A DNA stretch of 64,000 nt from JBOFOR01 sp051659545 (GCF_051659545.1 NZ_JBOFOR010000239.1:15837-79836), one strand, 5' to 3'. Counted from the stretch's first letter, positions 9,083 to 17,563 are shown. The notes: generated by a model not told the origin, from the sequence alone. Made by a program: numbers and translations.

Positions 9083-10738
9083 ATGATTTATCAAGGAGAT
9101 ATAGAGAATGCATTGAAAAAAAATAACATAGATAATTTTATGGTACTAAATGACCAACTTGTTGTAATATATGTTGAAGATGATTTTGATGAAGCTATAC
9201 TAAGTAAAATAGATGAAATTGCTTGGTGGAATGAATCAACTCCTCTCAGTTCTTTAATTGAGATAACTAATAATTTAGAAAATGGAGAAAGTGCAATTAT
9301 TGCTTCCGGTACAGATTATATATACAAAAATCCGTATACTAATATAAGTGGTAAGGGTGTAATTGTTGCAATAATGGATTCTGGAATTGACTATTTACAT
9401 CCGGATTTTATAGATGAAAATAATAAAAGTAGAATAAAAAGTTTATGGGATCAGGAAAATAATAAATTTACTCCTCCAGATGGGTTTATTTTTGGAAGTG
9501 AATTTAAAAATGAAGATTTAAATAAAGCGATAAAAGAAAATGACTCAACTCTAAGTGTAGATAAAGTTGGAACAGGTACCTTAGCTGCTGGTATAGTAGG
9601 AGGTAATGGAAGAGTAAATCCATTATATAGAGGTGTAGCAACAGAGTGTGAACTAGTAGTAGTAAAATTAAGAGCATATGAAGGGACATATAAAAAAGGA
9701 AAAATAAACTATACCATGTCTGATTTTTTAGCAGCAATAAAATATGTAACGGATATATCCCAGAAAGAAAAAAAACCAATAATAATAAATTTGACAGTTG
9801 GAGCAATGTCAAGTGCTATATCAAGTGCAAATATTTTTGAAGTATTCAATGTCTTAAGATCAGCTGGAGTAATTATGGTAAGTGGAGTAGGAAATGAAGG
9901 AAATACTGATGTTCATTATCATGGCAAGTTCACCAACTTAAATGAATTTCAAGATATAATAATTCAAGTTGGTGAACAAGAAAATATTGATATAGTACTT
10001 AATGCAATTGGCCCGGATAAAATAAATGCAATGCTTATATCACCAGCTGGAGAGGTAAGTTATACAATTAAGTATTCACCAGAATATTTTGTACATAAGG
10101 GCAAATTTAATTTAGAAAATACTTTTTACTCTATGAGGTATATATACCCTTGGATAGCATCTGGGTCAGAAAAGATAGAAATTAAATTGAAAGACATAAA
10201 ACCTGGTATATGGACATTGAGATTAATGCCAGAGTATATAGTAAGTGGAGAGTATGATGTATATCTGCCTAATAAAAATTTAATTTCAAAAGAAACTAGA
10301 TTTTTAGATCCAGATTCTGTATCGACTACTACCATGCTTGGAGGAGGGAATAATATAATTACTGTAGGAGTATATAATGATAAGACCAATAGTATGTGGT
10401 TAGGGTCATCAAAAGGATCGATAATAGGTGGAGGGATAAAACCAGATATAGTAGCACCAGGAGTAGATATTATAAGTACTTATATAGGTGGGATTTATAA
10501 TACAGGAACGGGTAGTGGTGTAAGTAGTTCTATAGTCAGTGGTATATCAGCACTATTAGTTGAATATTTATTATTAGAAAGTAGTTTACCTAAAACATCA
10601 TTATTTACGGAAGTATTAAAAACCTACCTAATGTTAGGAGCAACTAAAAAACCAATTTATACGTATCCAAACATTTCTCAAGGATACGGAATATTGAACT
10701 TACAAAACACTATAGAAGAAATTGCTAATAATTTATAA
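9083..10738 (+). CDS. cspC: CspC: germinant-sensing subtilase pseudoprotease
   Basis: A single subtilase-like domain of about 550 residues, immediately downstream of cspBA and surely cotranscribed. Numbering from ATG 9083, Asp99 is kept (IMDSGID), but the catalytic His is Thr164 (GTGTLAAG) and the catalytic Ser is Gly477 (GTGSGVS), so it cannot be a protease. In C. difficile CspC is likewise degenerate and works as a bile-salt germinant regulator. ATG 9083 has no ribosome-binding site. GGAGG at 9056-9060 is 7 nt from an in-frame ATA at 9068, which would add KSYY after the initiator. With that start the Thr becomes residue 169, close to the Thr170 I remember for C. difficile CspC. A longer N-terminus from a rare start codon is therefore likely. 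Confidence 0.9.
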   Translation: MIYQGDIENALKKNNIDNFMVLNDQLVVIYVEDDFDEAILSKIDEIAWWNESTPLSSLIEITNNLENGESAIIASGTDYIYKNPYTNISGKGVIVAIMDSGIDYLHPDFIDENNKSRIKSLWDQENNKFTPPDGFIFGSEFKNEDLNKAIKENDSTLSVDKVGTGTLAAGIVGGNGRVNPLYRGVATECELVVVKLRAYEGTYKKGKINYTMSDFLAAIKYVTDISQKEKKPIIINLTVGAMSSAISSANIFEVFNVLRSAGVIMVSGVGNEGNTDVHYHGKFTNLNEFQDIIIQVGEQENIDIVLNAIGPDKINAMLISPAGEVSYTIKYSPEYFVHKGKFNLENTFYSMRYIYPWIASGSEKIEIKLKDIKPGIWTLRLMPEYIVSGEYDVYLPNKNLISKETRFLDPDSVSTTTMLGGGNNIITVGVYNDKTNSMWLGSSKGSIIGGGIKPDIVAPGVDIISTYIGGIYNTGTGSGVSSSIVSGISALLVEYLLLESSLPKTSLFTEVLKTYLMLGATKKPIYTYPNISQGYGILNLQNTIEEIANNL

Positions 10739-10825
10739 ATTTACTAAAAATTAAATTGAAAATTATGAATTTTAATAAATGTAAAAGTTAAAACTAATAA
10801 AAATATTTAATTAGAGGTGATAACT

Positions 10826-11020
10826 TTGCAAAGCAATAAAGATAAAGCTTTAACTGGTGAAAATAACAAAAGATTAAAAAAATATAGACCAACTAACAAC
10901 GAACAAAATGCAGCTTGGGCAGATATTGATAAATTACAAGCTGAAAGTAAGGTAAGTATACCTTCTATGGAAAGCGTTAATGAAGCTAAAGAGTGGGTTG
11001 ACAATGGAAGTAGATTATAA
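10826..11020 (+). CDS. Small DUF3787-like protein (64 aa)
   Basis: Encoded from TTG at 10826, with AGAGGTG at 10813-10819 as ribosome-binding site; the in-frame GTG at 10817 overlaps that site and is rejected. The product is highly charged and soluble, with a conserved-looking centre (QNAAWADIDKL) and tail (VNEAKEWVDNGSRL). This matches my memory of DUF3787 (PF12655), small clostridial proteins of unknown role. It follows cspC by about 90 nt and is closed by a strong bidirectional terminator, so it may belong to the sporulation-linked csp unit or be transcribed separately. No function can be assigned. Confidence 0.7.
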   Translation: MQSNKDKALTGENNKRLKKYRPTNNEQNAAWADIDKLQAESKVSIPSMESVNEAKEWVDNGSRL

Positions 11021-11077
11021 TTAAAGAAAAAACAGTATGCTTTTAATTTAGCATACTGTTTTTCTTTAATTATAATC
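11013..11077. terminator. Bidirectional terminator between convergent genes
   Basis: GATTATAATTAAAGAAAAAA continuing into CAGTATGC (11013-11040) is mirrored by GCATACTG and an A/T-rich arm ending at 11077, with one extra A in the left arm. The GC-containing core is CAGTATGC/GCATACTG. T-runs are produced on both strands. Confidence 0.85.
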
Positions 11078-11692
11078 TCTTACAACAGGATTTATAAAGG
11101 TAGCACCATCTAAAGATTGAAATATTTGTAAACTTGCAAAATTGCCTAAAATGTATAGAGTGTAAACTCTATGAGGGCGTATTCTTATAGGATTAATTCT
11201 TAACTGCCTTTTGTTTTGAGATAATTCTATTTCAACTTTGTAGAAATCAGGTTGTATATTTATATAATCAGTGACTTCTCTAAAATCAACATTAGAAAAT
11301 AAAGTTTCATTATTAAAAATCATATTTATTTCAGGAAGATTAGGAGAGAGATGAACTACCCTAATTTCTGAATCTTGACCTATATTTCTATTAGAACCTT
11401 CTGGAATTAAAAGTAATTCAAAATCTTCACTATATCCTGTTAAAGCAAGAGTTGAAAAAGTACTATCATTAGCAATAATTTCAATACTTTGCCTTATTAA
11501 AGGATTATCTTTCTTCATTGTAGGGAATACTGTTACTTCATAAACTCCTTCTGGTACATAAATATAAGGAGTAAATTGAGTAAAAAGCACTCTATTAAAA
11601 AACAAACTTCCATTTAAATATATATCTACAGCACCTTGTCTAGGTGTTCCATGCAAAAACCTAACTAAAGAATAAGAGTTAGAATCTTTCAA
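11066..11692 (-). CDS. DUF4397 domain protein (two repeats)
   Basis: A 208-residue protein with two copies of the DUF4397 fold. The first starts SLVRFLHGTPRQGAVDIYLNG and the second EIRVVHLSPNLPEINMIFNN, each followed by a strand-rich section with a Y-x-V-E/T-V motif. DUF4397 proteins are usually secreted beta-sandwiches, but no signal peptide is visible here, so cytoplasmic or spore-coat location is possible. The ribosome-binding site GGGGGG lies just upstream of the ATG on the minus strand. It follows the LysM gene by 54 nt in the same direction and is probably in one operon with it. Function unknown; location next to csp genes hints at, but does not prove, a spore role. Confidence 0.8.
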   Translation of the reverse strand: MKDSNSYSLVRFLHGTPRQGAVDIYLNGSLFFNRVLFTQFTPYIYVPEGVYEVTVFPTMKKDNPLIRQSIEIIANDSTFSTLALTGYSEDFELLLIPEGSNRNIGQDSEIRVVHLSPNLPEINMIFNNETLFSNVDFREVTDYINIQPDFYKVEIELSQNKRQLRINPIRIRPHRVYTLYILGNFASLQIFQSLDGATFINPVVRDYN

Positions 11693-11746
11693 AATAAATC
11701 CCCCCTAAAAAATATTAATATCCTTAATAATATATATATTAAATAG

Positions 11747-12160
11747 TTACTTTTTTGATATTAATTTTTCACTAGGGATAAGTACATATTCTCCAGATCT
11801 AATTTGATAATCAGCTGAAACCAAGTCAGGATTCTCCTTATATATAATTTTTCTGAAATCTTCAAGATCACCTATATTAGTATTATAATTTTTAATAATA
11901 TCATCTAGAGTTTCACCAGATGCAACTAAATGTTTTTCTAATATTCTATTCTCCATAACTTTATTGTAAGTTTTTTCATAAGAGAGGTTAGATAATTTAG
12001 TAACCATAGGTACTTTATTTGCCAAATAATCTGCAGAGCTATCTAAACAAGTTATATAATTGTAAATACCATCTCTTATGATGCTTGATGTAGGCTTATT
12101 CTTATCAACTACTGGACCGAGGAAAGAAAGTATTATAAGAAAAGCTAATATGTATTTCAC
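11747..12160 (-). CDS. Secreted or membrane-anchored LysM domain protein
   Basis: A 137-residue protein beginning with a hydrophobic stretch (MKYILAFLIILSFLGPVV) that acts as signal peptide or anchor. A C-terminal LysM domain spans about residues 80-133: HLVASGETLDDIIKNYN, then IYKENPDLV, ending QIRSGEYVLIPS. LysM binds N-acetylglucosamine in peptidoglycan. The ribosome-binding site GGAGG is clear on the minus strand (near 12168). No catalytic domain is present, so it is a wall-binding accessory or spore protein rather than a hydrolase. It is upstream of and probably cotranscribed with the DUF4397 gene. Confidence 0.85.
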   Translation of the reverse strand: MKYILAFLIILSFLGPVVDKNKPTSSIIRDGIYNYITCLDSSADYLANKVPMVTKLSNLSYEKTYNKVMENRILEKHLVASGETLDDIIKNYNTNIGDLEDFRKIIYKENPDLVSADYQIRSGEYVLIPSEKLISKK

Positions 12161-12216
12161 AAAAACACCTCCTACCCACTAGTATTAGTAGAATGAAGTA
12201 TTTCTAAACAAAAATA

Positions 12217-12245
12217 TTGACTTAAATTTTATAAGTTGGTATAAT
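12217..12245 (+). promoter_or_regulatory. Sigma-A promoter of the asnS leader
   Basis: TTGACT (12217-12222), 17-nt spacer, TATAAT (12240-12245). It is near consensus and placed just upstream of the T-box leader. Confidence 0.75.
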
Positions 12246-12289
12246 TTTGTTAAATAATTAAAATGATATATAAAGCAAAAACTAATATA

Positions 12290-12557
12290 TAAAATAAAGA
12301 CAATGAAGAGAAGAGTAAATATAAAATGTAGTTCTAGCGAGTTAGGGGTGGTGTAAGCCTAATACAAAGTTTATATTGAAGAACATCTCCGAGTTTCTAA
12401 CCGAAATCTGTATAGAGAGTAGATTTAGACGGCAGGCACCGTTACAAGCCTTTAAGCAATGCTTAAACTAAGAGGTCATAGTTGACAATTAGGGTGGTAC
12501 CGCGAGAGCATAGTAGTCTTTCGTCCCTTTACACAGGGATGAAGGGCTTTTTTTATT
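12290..12557 (+). promoter_or_regulatory. T-box riboswitch, asparagine-specific, controlling asnS
   Basis: The leader contains the T-box sequence AGGGTGGTACCGCG (12491-12504), which pairs with the uncharged tRNA acceptor end, and a downstream terminator (stem about 12514-12547 followed by seven T, ending near 12557). Stem I is recognisable from GGGGTGGTGTAAGCC (apical part, 12349 on) and the returning strand ATCTCCGAG. Directly before that strand is AAC (12381-12383), an asparagine codon in the expected specifier position. Uncharged tRNA-Asn should stabilise the antiterminator and allow asnS transcription. The specifier agrees with the downstream gene, so confidence is high; the exact 5' end is approximate. 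Confidence 0.93.
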
Positions 12558-12675
12558 GTTCAAAATAAAAGTAAAATATATTCAATGATTATGAATGAAT
12601 ATATTTACTATATATTAGAAAAAATAACAAAATAGGGAATTAAGAGATTAATTAAAATATTCAAGGAGGAAAAAA

Positions 12676-14076
12676 ATGCAAAAGGAATTTTTAACTGTAA
12701 AAGAATTATATAGAAGTAAAGAAGAATACGTTGGTAAAACTGTGAAAGTAGCTGGATGGATAAGAACATCTAGAGCATCTAAAAACTTTGGTTTTATAGA
12801 ATTAAATGACGGGAGTTTCTTCCAAAATATGCAAGTGGTATTATCAGAAGATAAGCTAGAGAACTTTAAAGAAATAGCTAAATTACCAATAAGTTCATCT
12901 ATATTAGTAGAAGGTGAATTAGTTTCAACAGAAGGTGCTAAACAACCAGTTGAAATACAAGCAACAAATATAGTTATAGAAGGAGAATCTGATAGTACAT
13001 ATCCTTTACAAAAGAAAAGACATACTCTTGAGTACTTAAGAACAATAGCTCACTTAAGACCAAGAAGTAACACTTTCTCAGCTGTATTTAGAGTAAGAAG
13101 TTTAGCTGCATTTGCTATACACCAATTTTTCCAAGAAAGAAACTTTGTATATGCACATTCTCCAATCATAACAGGAAGTGACTGTGAAGGTGCAGGAGAA
13201 ATGTTCAGAATAACTACTATGGACTTAAACAACATACCTACAACAGAAGATGGAAAAATAGATTATACTAATGACTTCTTCGGAAAAGAAGCTAACTTAA
13301 CAGTTAGTGGTCAGTTAAATGCTGAAATAATGGCGCTTGCATTTAGAAATGTTTATACATTTGGACCAACATTCAGAGCAGAAAACTCTAACACAGGTAG
13401 ACATGCTTCTGAGTTCTGGATGATAGAGCCTGAAATATGTTTTGCTGATTTAGAAGATAATATGGAATTAGCTGAAGATATGATAAAATACGTAATAAAC
13501 TACGTGTTAGAAAATGCTCCAGAGGAAATGCAATTCTTCAATAGCTTTGTAGATAAAGGATTATTAGAAAGATTAGACAATGTAGTAAACTCTGAATTTA
13601 CTAGATTACCATATACTAAAGCAGTAGAATTATTAATAGAATCAGGACATGAGTTTGAATATCCAGTTGAGTGGGGATGTGACCTTCAAACAGAGCATGA
13701 GAGATACTTAACAGAGCAAATATTCAAAGCACCAGTATTTGTAACAGATTATCCAAAAGACATAAAAGCATTCTACATGAGAATGAATGAAGATGGAAAG
13801 ACTGTTAGAGCAATGGATTTATTAGTTCCTGGAGTTGGAGAAATAGTTGGAGGATCTCAAAGAGAAGAGAGAGAAGAAAAGTTATTAGAAAGAATAGAAG
13901 AAATGGGACTAAACAAGGAAGATTACTGGTGGTACTTAGAACTTAGAAAGTTCGGAACAGTTACTCACTCAGGGTTTGGTCTTGGATTTGAAAGAATAAT
14001 AATGTACATGACTGGTATGTCTAACATAAGAGATGTAATACCATTCCCAAGAACTCCAAAGAATTCAGAATTCTAA
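12676..14076 (+). CDS. asnS: Asparaginyl-tRNA synthetase
   Basis: A 466-residue class II aminoacyl-tRNA synthetase of the Asp/Asn group. The N-terminal OB-fold anticodon-binding domain covers about residues 1-115 (VKVAGWIRTSRASKNFGFIEL). The catalytic domain has motif 2 (FRAENSNTGRHASEFWMIE) and motif 3 (GFGLGFERIIMYMTG). The motif 2 loop and the overall length fit AsnRS rather than AspRS, which has a large GAD insertion that is absent here. The start ATG is preceded by AAGGAGGA. It charges tRNA-Asn with asparagine in the cytoplasm. Expression is controlled by the asparagine T-box upstream and ends at an intrinsic terminator, so it is a single-gene unit. Confidence 0.97.
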   Translation: MQKEFLTVKELYRSKEEYVGKTVKVAGWIRTSRASKNFGFIELNDGSFFQNMQVVLSEDKLENFKEIAKLPISSSILVEGELVSTEGAKQPVEIQATNIVIEGESDSTYPLQKKRHTLEYLRTIAHLRPRSNTFSAVFRVRSLAAFAIHQFFQERNFVYAHSPIITGSDCEGAGEMFRITTMDLNNIPTTEDGKIDYTNDFFGKEANLTVSGQLNAEIMALAFRNVYTFGPTFRAENSNTGRHASEFWMIEPEICFADLEDNMELAEDMIKYVINYVLENAPEEMQFFNSFVDKGLLERLDNVVNSEFTRLPYTKAVELLIESGHEFEYPVEWGCDLQTEHERYLTEQIFKAPVFVTDYPKDIKAFYMRMNEDGKTVRAMDLLVPGVGEIVGGSQREEREEKLLERIEEMGLNKEDYWWYLELRKFGTVTHSGFGLGFERIIMYMTGMSNIRDVIPFPRTPKNSEF

Positions 14077-14100
14077 TAAATAAAAATATAATTGATATTG

Positions 14101-14130
14101 AAAAGGTAGCTTAAATAAGCTGCCTTTTTT
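14101..14130 (+). terminator. Intrinsic terminator of asnS
   Basis: AAAGGTAGCTTA pairs with TAAGCTGCCTTT (one G-U pair), followed by T residues. It lies 25 nt after the asnS stop codon. Confidence 0.85.
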
Positions 14131-14214
14131 GCTAAAAGGATACTGCAATATTCGCTTGACAAAGATTATGCAATAACTTAGTATATTGTGGAAATACAAA
14201 ACTTGGAGGATATA

Positions 14215-15540
14215 ATGGATAATAAAGATTCTAGTAATAAAATTGAAAAATATAGTAATTACTCGAAACAAGATGGAAAAGATTTAACAAAAATAGATAA
14301 GAATAGATTACGTTTGAAAACCTCACAAAATAAAATTTGTTCAAATTGTAATTTAGAAAGTGATGAATATAGTAGCTATTGCAAATTTTGTGGCAATAAT
14401 AATGATGAAATAAATAAAGAAACAAAAGATAAAACAATAAAATTTGCGGGGAAAGATGGAATAATTACAGGAGTAGCAGCGGTTGGAATATTATTCATAA
14501 TGGCATTAATTATAAAGATTATTGTAAGTATCGGATTTGGAGAATTAGGAAGTATAATAAATCCTTTACAAATAATGATGACTTTAAATTTAAGTTCAGT
14601 TAACATACAGTCTTCAACTATGTTAGGTTCTGGAATAATAAGTGCAAAGCTAGGTATTCTTGTATTAGCAGTATTTCCTATTATAGCTATTTCTCTAGCG
14701 AATCTAATATTTCTTAGAAAAAAAAGTACCAATCAAACAATATCAAATATAGTAGTGGTAGGCATTACATATGGTACTCTGATGGTGTTTATAAGTTTAT
14801 TTGCATCTGTAGGTTCTAATTTTAGAAATTTAATTGAATATGGAATATCGATTAAATTAAGTTATAATATGCTAAGTACTTTTTTCAATGGATGTGTTAT
14901 AGCAACTAGCTGTACATACCTTATTGGATTTAAGAATAAATATAAGCAAGGAAATATATATTTAAGTGCAATTGATAAAGTAATGAAAACTATAGTATTA
15001 GGATGTATATTTATACTAATAATTCTTGTTATAGTTACAATTTCAGATAGAAGTTACTTAAGTGAAATTGGATTATATGGTTATTCAGATAAGTTTAGTA
15101 TGGCAACTATAGTTACTCAATTAGCAGTGTATATGTGGGCTTTTGCTAATTTTATACCAATAACAATAGGAACTAATGTTTTATCACCATTTAATATACT
15201 AGGCAGTGGATTATTTATAGAAACTAAACTTATATTTTTCTCAATGATAGCAGCCTCTTTATTAGTAATTTTAATTATAGGATATAAGCTAAAAGAAAAT
15301 TATAAAGAAAACGATAATAAGCCAGTAATTATTTTTAGTATATCTTATGCATTATTTATGGGAACTTTATCTATTTTAACTAATATTATGATAGCTGGAA
15401 ATATTTCTTTATTTGGAAGTGAAAGTTTGCAAGCCTCTATAAACATGGGTTTTCCTTTGATTGCTACAATAATAAGATGTTTTATATATAGCTTTTTAAT
15501 ATCTTTAGTAGGTTATAAATTAAATGGAACTGAAAAATAA
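14215..15540 (+). CDS. Zinc-ribbon polytopic membrane protein
   Basis: The start is ATG 14215, served by TTGGAGGA at 14203-14210; an in-frame GTG further up has no ribosome-binding site. The 441-residue product has a hydrophilic N-terminus with a zinc ribbon (CSNCNLESDEYSSYCKFCG, about residues 43-61). After that come roughly nine hydrophobic segments from about residue 85 to the end. No transporter family signature is recognised. It overlaps translationally with the next gene, which also carries zinc ribbons, so the two probably form a membrane complex. The function is unknown; similar zinc-ribbon membrane proteins in Firmicutes are poorly characterised. Confidence 0.75.
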   Translation: MDNKDSSNKIEKYSNYSKQDGKDLTKIDKNRLRLKTSQNKICSNCNLESDEYSSYCKFCGNNNDEINKETKDKTIKFAGKDGIITGVAAVGILFIMALIIKIIVSIGFGELGSIINPLQIMMTLNLSSVNIQSSTMLGSGIISAKLGILVLAVFPIIAISLANLIFLRKKSTNQTISNIVVVGITYGTLMVFISLFASVGSNFRNLIEYGISIKLSYNMLSTFFNGCVIATSCTYLIGFKNKYKQGNIYLSAIDKVMKTIVLGCIFILIILVIVTISDRSYLSEIGLYGYSDKFSMATIVTQLAVYMWAFANFIPITIGTNVLSPFNILGSGLFIETKLIFFSMIAASLLVILIIGYKLKENYKENDNKPVIIFSISYALFMGTLSILTNIMIAGNISLFGSESLQASINMGFPLIATIIRCFIYSFLISLVGYKLNGTEK

Positions 15541-15562
15541 ATCAAAAAAGGAGATTGAATTA

Positions 15563-16003
15563 ATGAAAGAAAATTTAAAAAGTGTAATCTTTAACCTTAA
15601 GAATAAATCAATTGAAGAAAAATTAAATTTAAAAAATACAGTAGAAACAAGTAAAGTAGAAGAAGCTCAAACTGAAAAAACTAGTTTATTGTTAGAAATG
15701 GGCATGTTAACATATAGAAAAATTAGAGAAAATAGAATAAATGATAAAGATTTTGATAATATTTGTAAAGAAATACTAGAATTGGATAAAATTATTTATG
15801 CAAATAAATTAGATTTAGAAGAAGAACGCAAATTAACATGTGAATGTGGTAATATAATTAATACTGATGATAAATTTTGTTCTGAATGTGGAAACAAGAT
15901 ATCTACTGAAGAAAAATTAGAGGATTTTATAGTGTGTAAACATTGTGAATATGAGATAGATTTAGACTCTAATTATTGTATTTGTTGTGGAAATAAAGTA
16001 TAA
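15563..16003 (+). CDS. Soluble double zinc-ribbon protein
   Basis: ATG 15563 is preceded by AAAAGGAG at 15547-15554. An in-frame ATG at 15524 lies inside the upstream gene without a ribosome-binding site and is rejected. The 146-residue product is helical and charged for the first 90 residues (possible coiled coil), then has two consecutive four-cysteine zinc ribbons: CECGNIINTDDKFCSECG (about 92-110) and CKHCEYEIDLDSNYCICCG (about 124-144). It follows the zinc-ribbon membrane protein by 22 nt and is presumably its partner. No enzymatic motif is seen. Confidence 0.75.
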   Translation: MKENLKSVIFNLKNKSIEEKLNLKNTVETSKVEEAQTEKTSLLLEMGMLTYRKIRENRINDKDFDNICKEILELDKIIYANKLDLEEERKLTCECGNIINTDDKFCSECGNKISTEEKLEDFIVCKHCEYEIDLDSNYCICCGNKV

Positions 16004-16032
16004 ATAATAATTAAAATAAATATATATAATTA

Positions 16033-16061
16033 TTTACAAAAATCGACAAATGTGTTACTAT
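16033..16061 (+). promoter_or_regulatory. Sigma-A promoter of codBA (extended -10)
   Basis: TTTACA (16033-16038), 17-nt spacer, TACTAT (16056-16061) with an upstream TG at 16053-16054. Transcription would start near 16068, just ahead of the PyrR-like hairpin. Confidence 0.55.
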
Positions 16062-16081
16062 TTTAATAACAAATAAATAGT

Positions 16082-16217
16082 ACCTTTAATCCAGTTCAGA
16101 GAAGCTGGCAAGGTTTTCGGAATAAATATAGAAGATATTTATGATAATAGTACAAATCGTAAAATATTATAATATAAATCTTTTATGAAAACCTCTTGCT
16201 AAGCAAGAGGTTTTTTC
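16082..16217 (+). promoter_or_regulatory. PyrR-type transcription attenuator upstream of codBA
   Basis: A hairpin from ACCTT (16082-16086) to AAGGT (16110-16114) contains CCAG/CTGG and the loop segment TTCAGAGAAGC. This matches the PyrR binding-loop consensus (UCC.GAGAgGCU...AAGG) known from Bacillus pyr attenuators. About 75 nt downstream an intrinsic terminator follows: ACCTCTTGCT (16191-16200) pairs with AGCAAGAGGT (16202-16211), then a T-run. UMP-bound PyrR would be expected to hold the binding loop and favour termination, lowering cytosine uptake and deamination when pyrimidines are plentiful. The antiterminator strands were not worked out in detail. Confidence 0.8.
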
Positions 16218-16254
16218 GTTAAACAGGTACTTATAATAGAGGAGAGACATTATT

Positions 16255-17526
16255 ATGAGTAAAAAACATCAAGATCACGATTATTCACTAGAGGCAATAC
16301 CAAGCAGTGCAAGGAAAGGATTTATATCAATGCTAGTTGTTATGTTAGGATTTACATTCTTCTCAGCTAGTATGCTAGCTGGAGGAACTTTAGGAACTAG
16401 CTTAAGTATGAATAAATTTTTAACTGCAGTATTTTTAGGAAATTTAATCCTTTGTGTATATACAGGTTTATTAGCATATATAGCAGGAGATACAGGCCTA
16501 TCAACTCATTTACTTGCTAGATATTCATTTGGAGAAAAAGGATCATATCTGGTATCATTCTTAGTTTCAGCAACACAAGTTGGTTGGTTTGGAGTAGGGG
16601 TTGCAATGTTTGCAATACCAGTTTCAAAGGCAACAGGAATAGATGTAGGAATATTAGTGTTAGTATCAGGATTATTAATGACAGCAACAGCATTCTTTGG
16701 AATGAAATCATTAACAATACTAAGTATGATAGCAGTACCATCAATAGCGGTACTTGGAGGAATATCAGTATCTAAGGCTATAGGTTCAGTTGGAGGATTT
16801 GCAGGTTTACTTAGCATAGAGCCAACAGGAACAATGACTATGAGTGCAGCACTTTCACTATGTGTAGGTACATTTATAAGCGGAGGGACATTAACGCCAG
16901 ACTTTACAAGATTCTCAAATAGCAAAAAGACTGCTGTAAGCACTACGATAATAGCATTTTTGGTAGGTAACTCTCTTATGTTGTTATTTGGAGCAGTAGG
17001 ATCTATGGTTACAGGACAAGCAGACATAGCAGAAGTAATGTTTATGCAAGGATTAATTATACCAGCAATAGTGATATTAGGATTAAATATTTGGACAACT
17101 AATGATAATGCTTTATATGGTTCAGGTTTAGGATTTGCAAATATAACTAAACAACCAAAAAGTAAGATGGTTATAATGAATGGAATAGTAGGTACATTGC
17201 TTGCAATGTTCTTATACAATAACTTTATGGGATGGTTAAACTTATTAAATTCATTTATACCAGCAACAGGAGCTATAATAATAGCAGACTATTTTATAGT
17301 AAATAAGAGAGTATATACTAGCTTAGAATATACTAAATTTGAAAATATAAATATAAATGCAATAGTTGCTTGGGGTGCTGGAGTTGTAGCATCATTTATA
17401 TTACCAGGTATAACTCCTATAAATTCAGTATTAGTAGCTATAGTGACTTACGTAACAATGTCTAAATTAAATAAAAAAATATTAAATAAAGACCTTAATA
17501 AAGAAAAAACAAATAGGGCTGCTTAA
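16255..17526 (+). CDS. codB: Cytosine permease
   Basis: A 423-residue NCS1-family membrane transporter (nucleobase:cation symporter-1, PF02133) with about twelve hydrophobic segments and the usual hydrophilic N-terminal tail (DYSLEAIPSSARKGF). Length and N-terminus agree well with E. coli CodB (about 419 residues). It imports cytosine across the cytoplasmic membrane. The ribosome-binding site GAGGAGAG is about 7 nt upstream of the ATG. It is followed 37 nt later by the cytosine deaminase gene and both lie behind the PyrR-type attenuator, which supports cytosine as the substrate over other nucleobases. Confidence 0.93.
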   Translation: MSKKHQDHDYSLEAIPSSARKGFISMLVVMLGFTFFSASMLAGGTLGTSLSMNKFLTAVFLGNLILCVYTGLLAYIAGDTGLSTHLLARYSFGEKGSYLVSFLVSATQVGWFGVGVAMFAIPVSKATGIDVGILVLVSGLLMTATAFFGMKSLTILSMIAVPSIAVLGGISVSKAIGSVGGFAGLLSIEPTGTMTMSAALSLCVGTFISGGTLTPDFTRFSNSKKTAVSTTIIAFLVGNSLMLLFGAVGSMVTGQADIAEVMFMQGLIIPAIVILGLNIWTTNDNALYGSGLGFANITKQPKSKMVIMNGIVGTLLAMFLYNNFMGWLNLLNSFIPATGAIIIADYFIVNKRVYTSLEYTKFENININAIVAWGAGVVASFILPGITPINSVLVAIVTYVTMSKLNKKILNKDLNKEKTNRAA

Positions 17527-17563
17527 TTAAACAGCAGTTTATAAGGTATCTTAGGAGGAACAT

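Noticed and set aside
9504..9812. Leucine-rich minus-strand frame inside cspC
   Set aside because: Leu-rich antisense frames are a routine by-product of AAT/ATA-rich coding strands; no start signal.
16506..17219. Long open frame (237 codons) on the minus strand inside codB
   Set aside because: It lies fully antisense to a well-supported permease gene, has no ribosome-binding site and its composition is the reverse of membrane-helix codons; a shadow frame.
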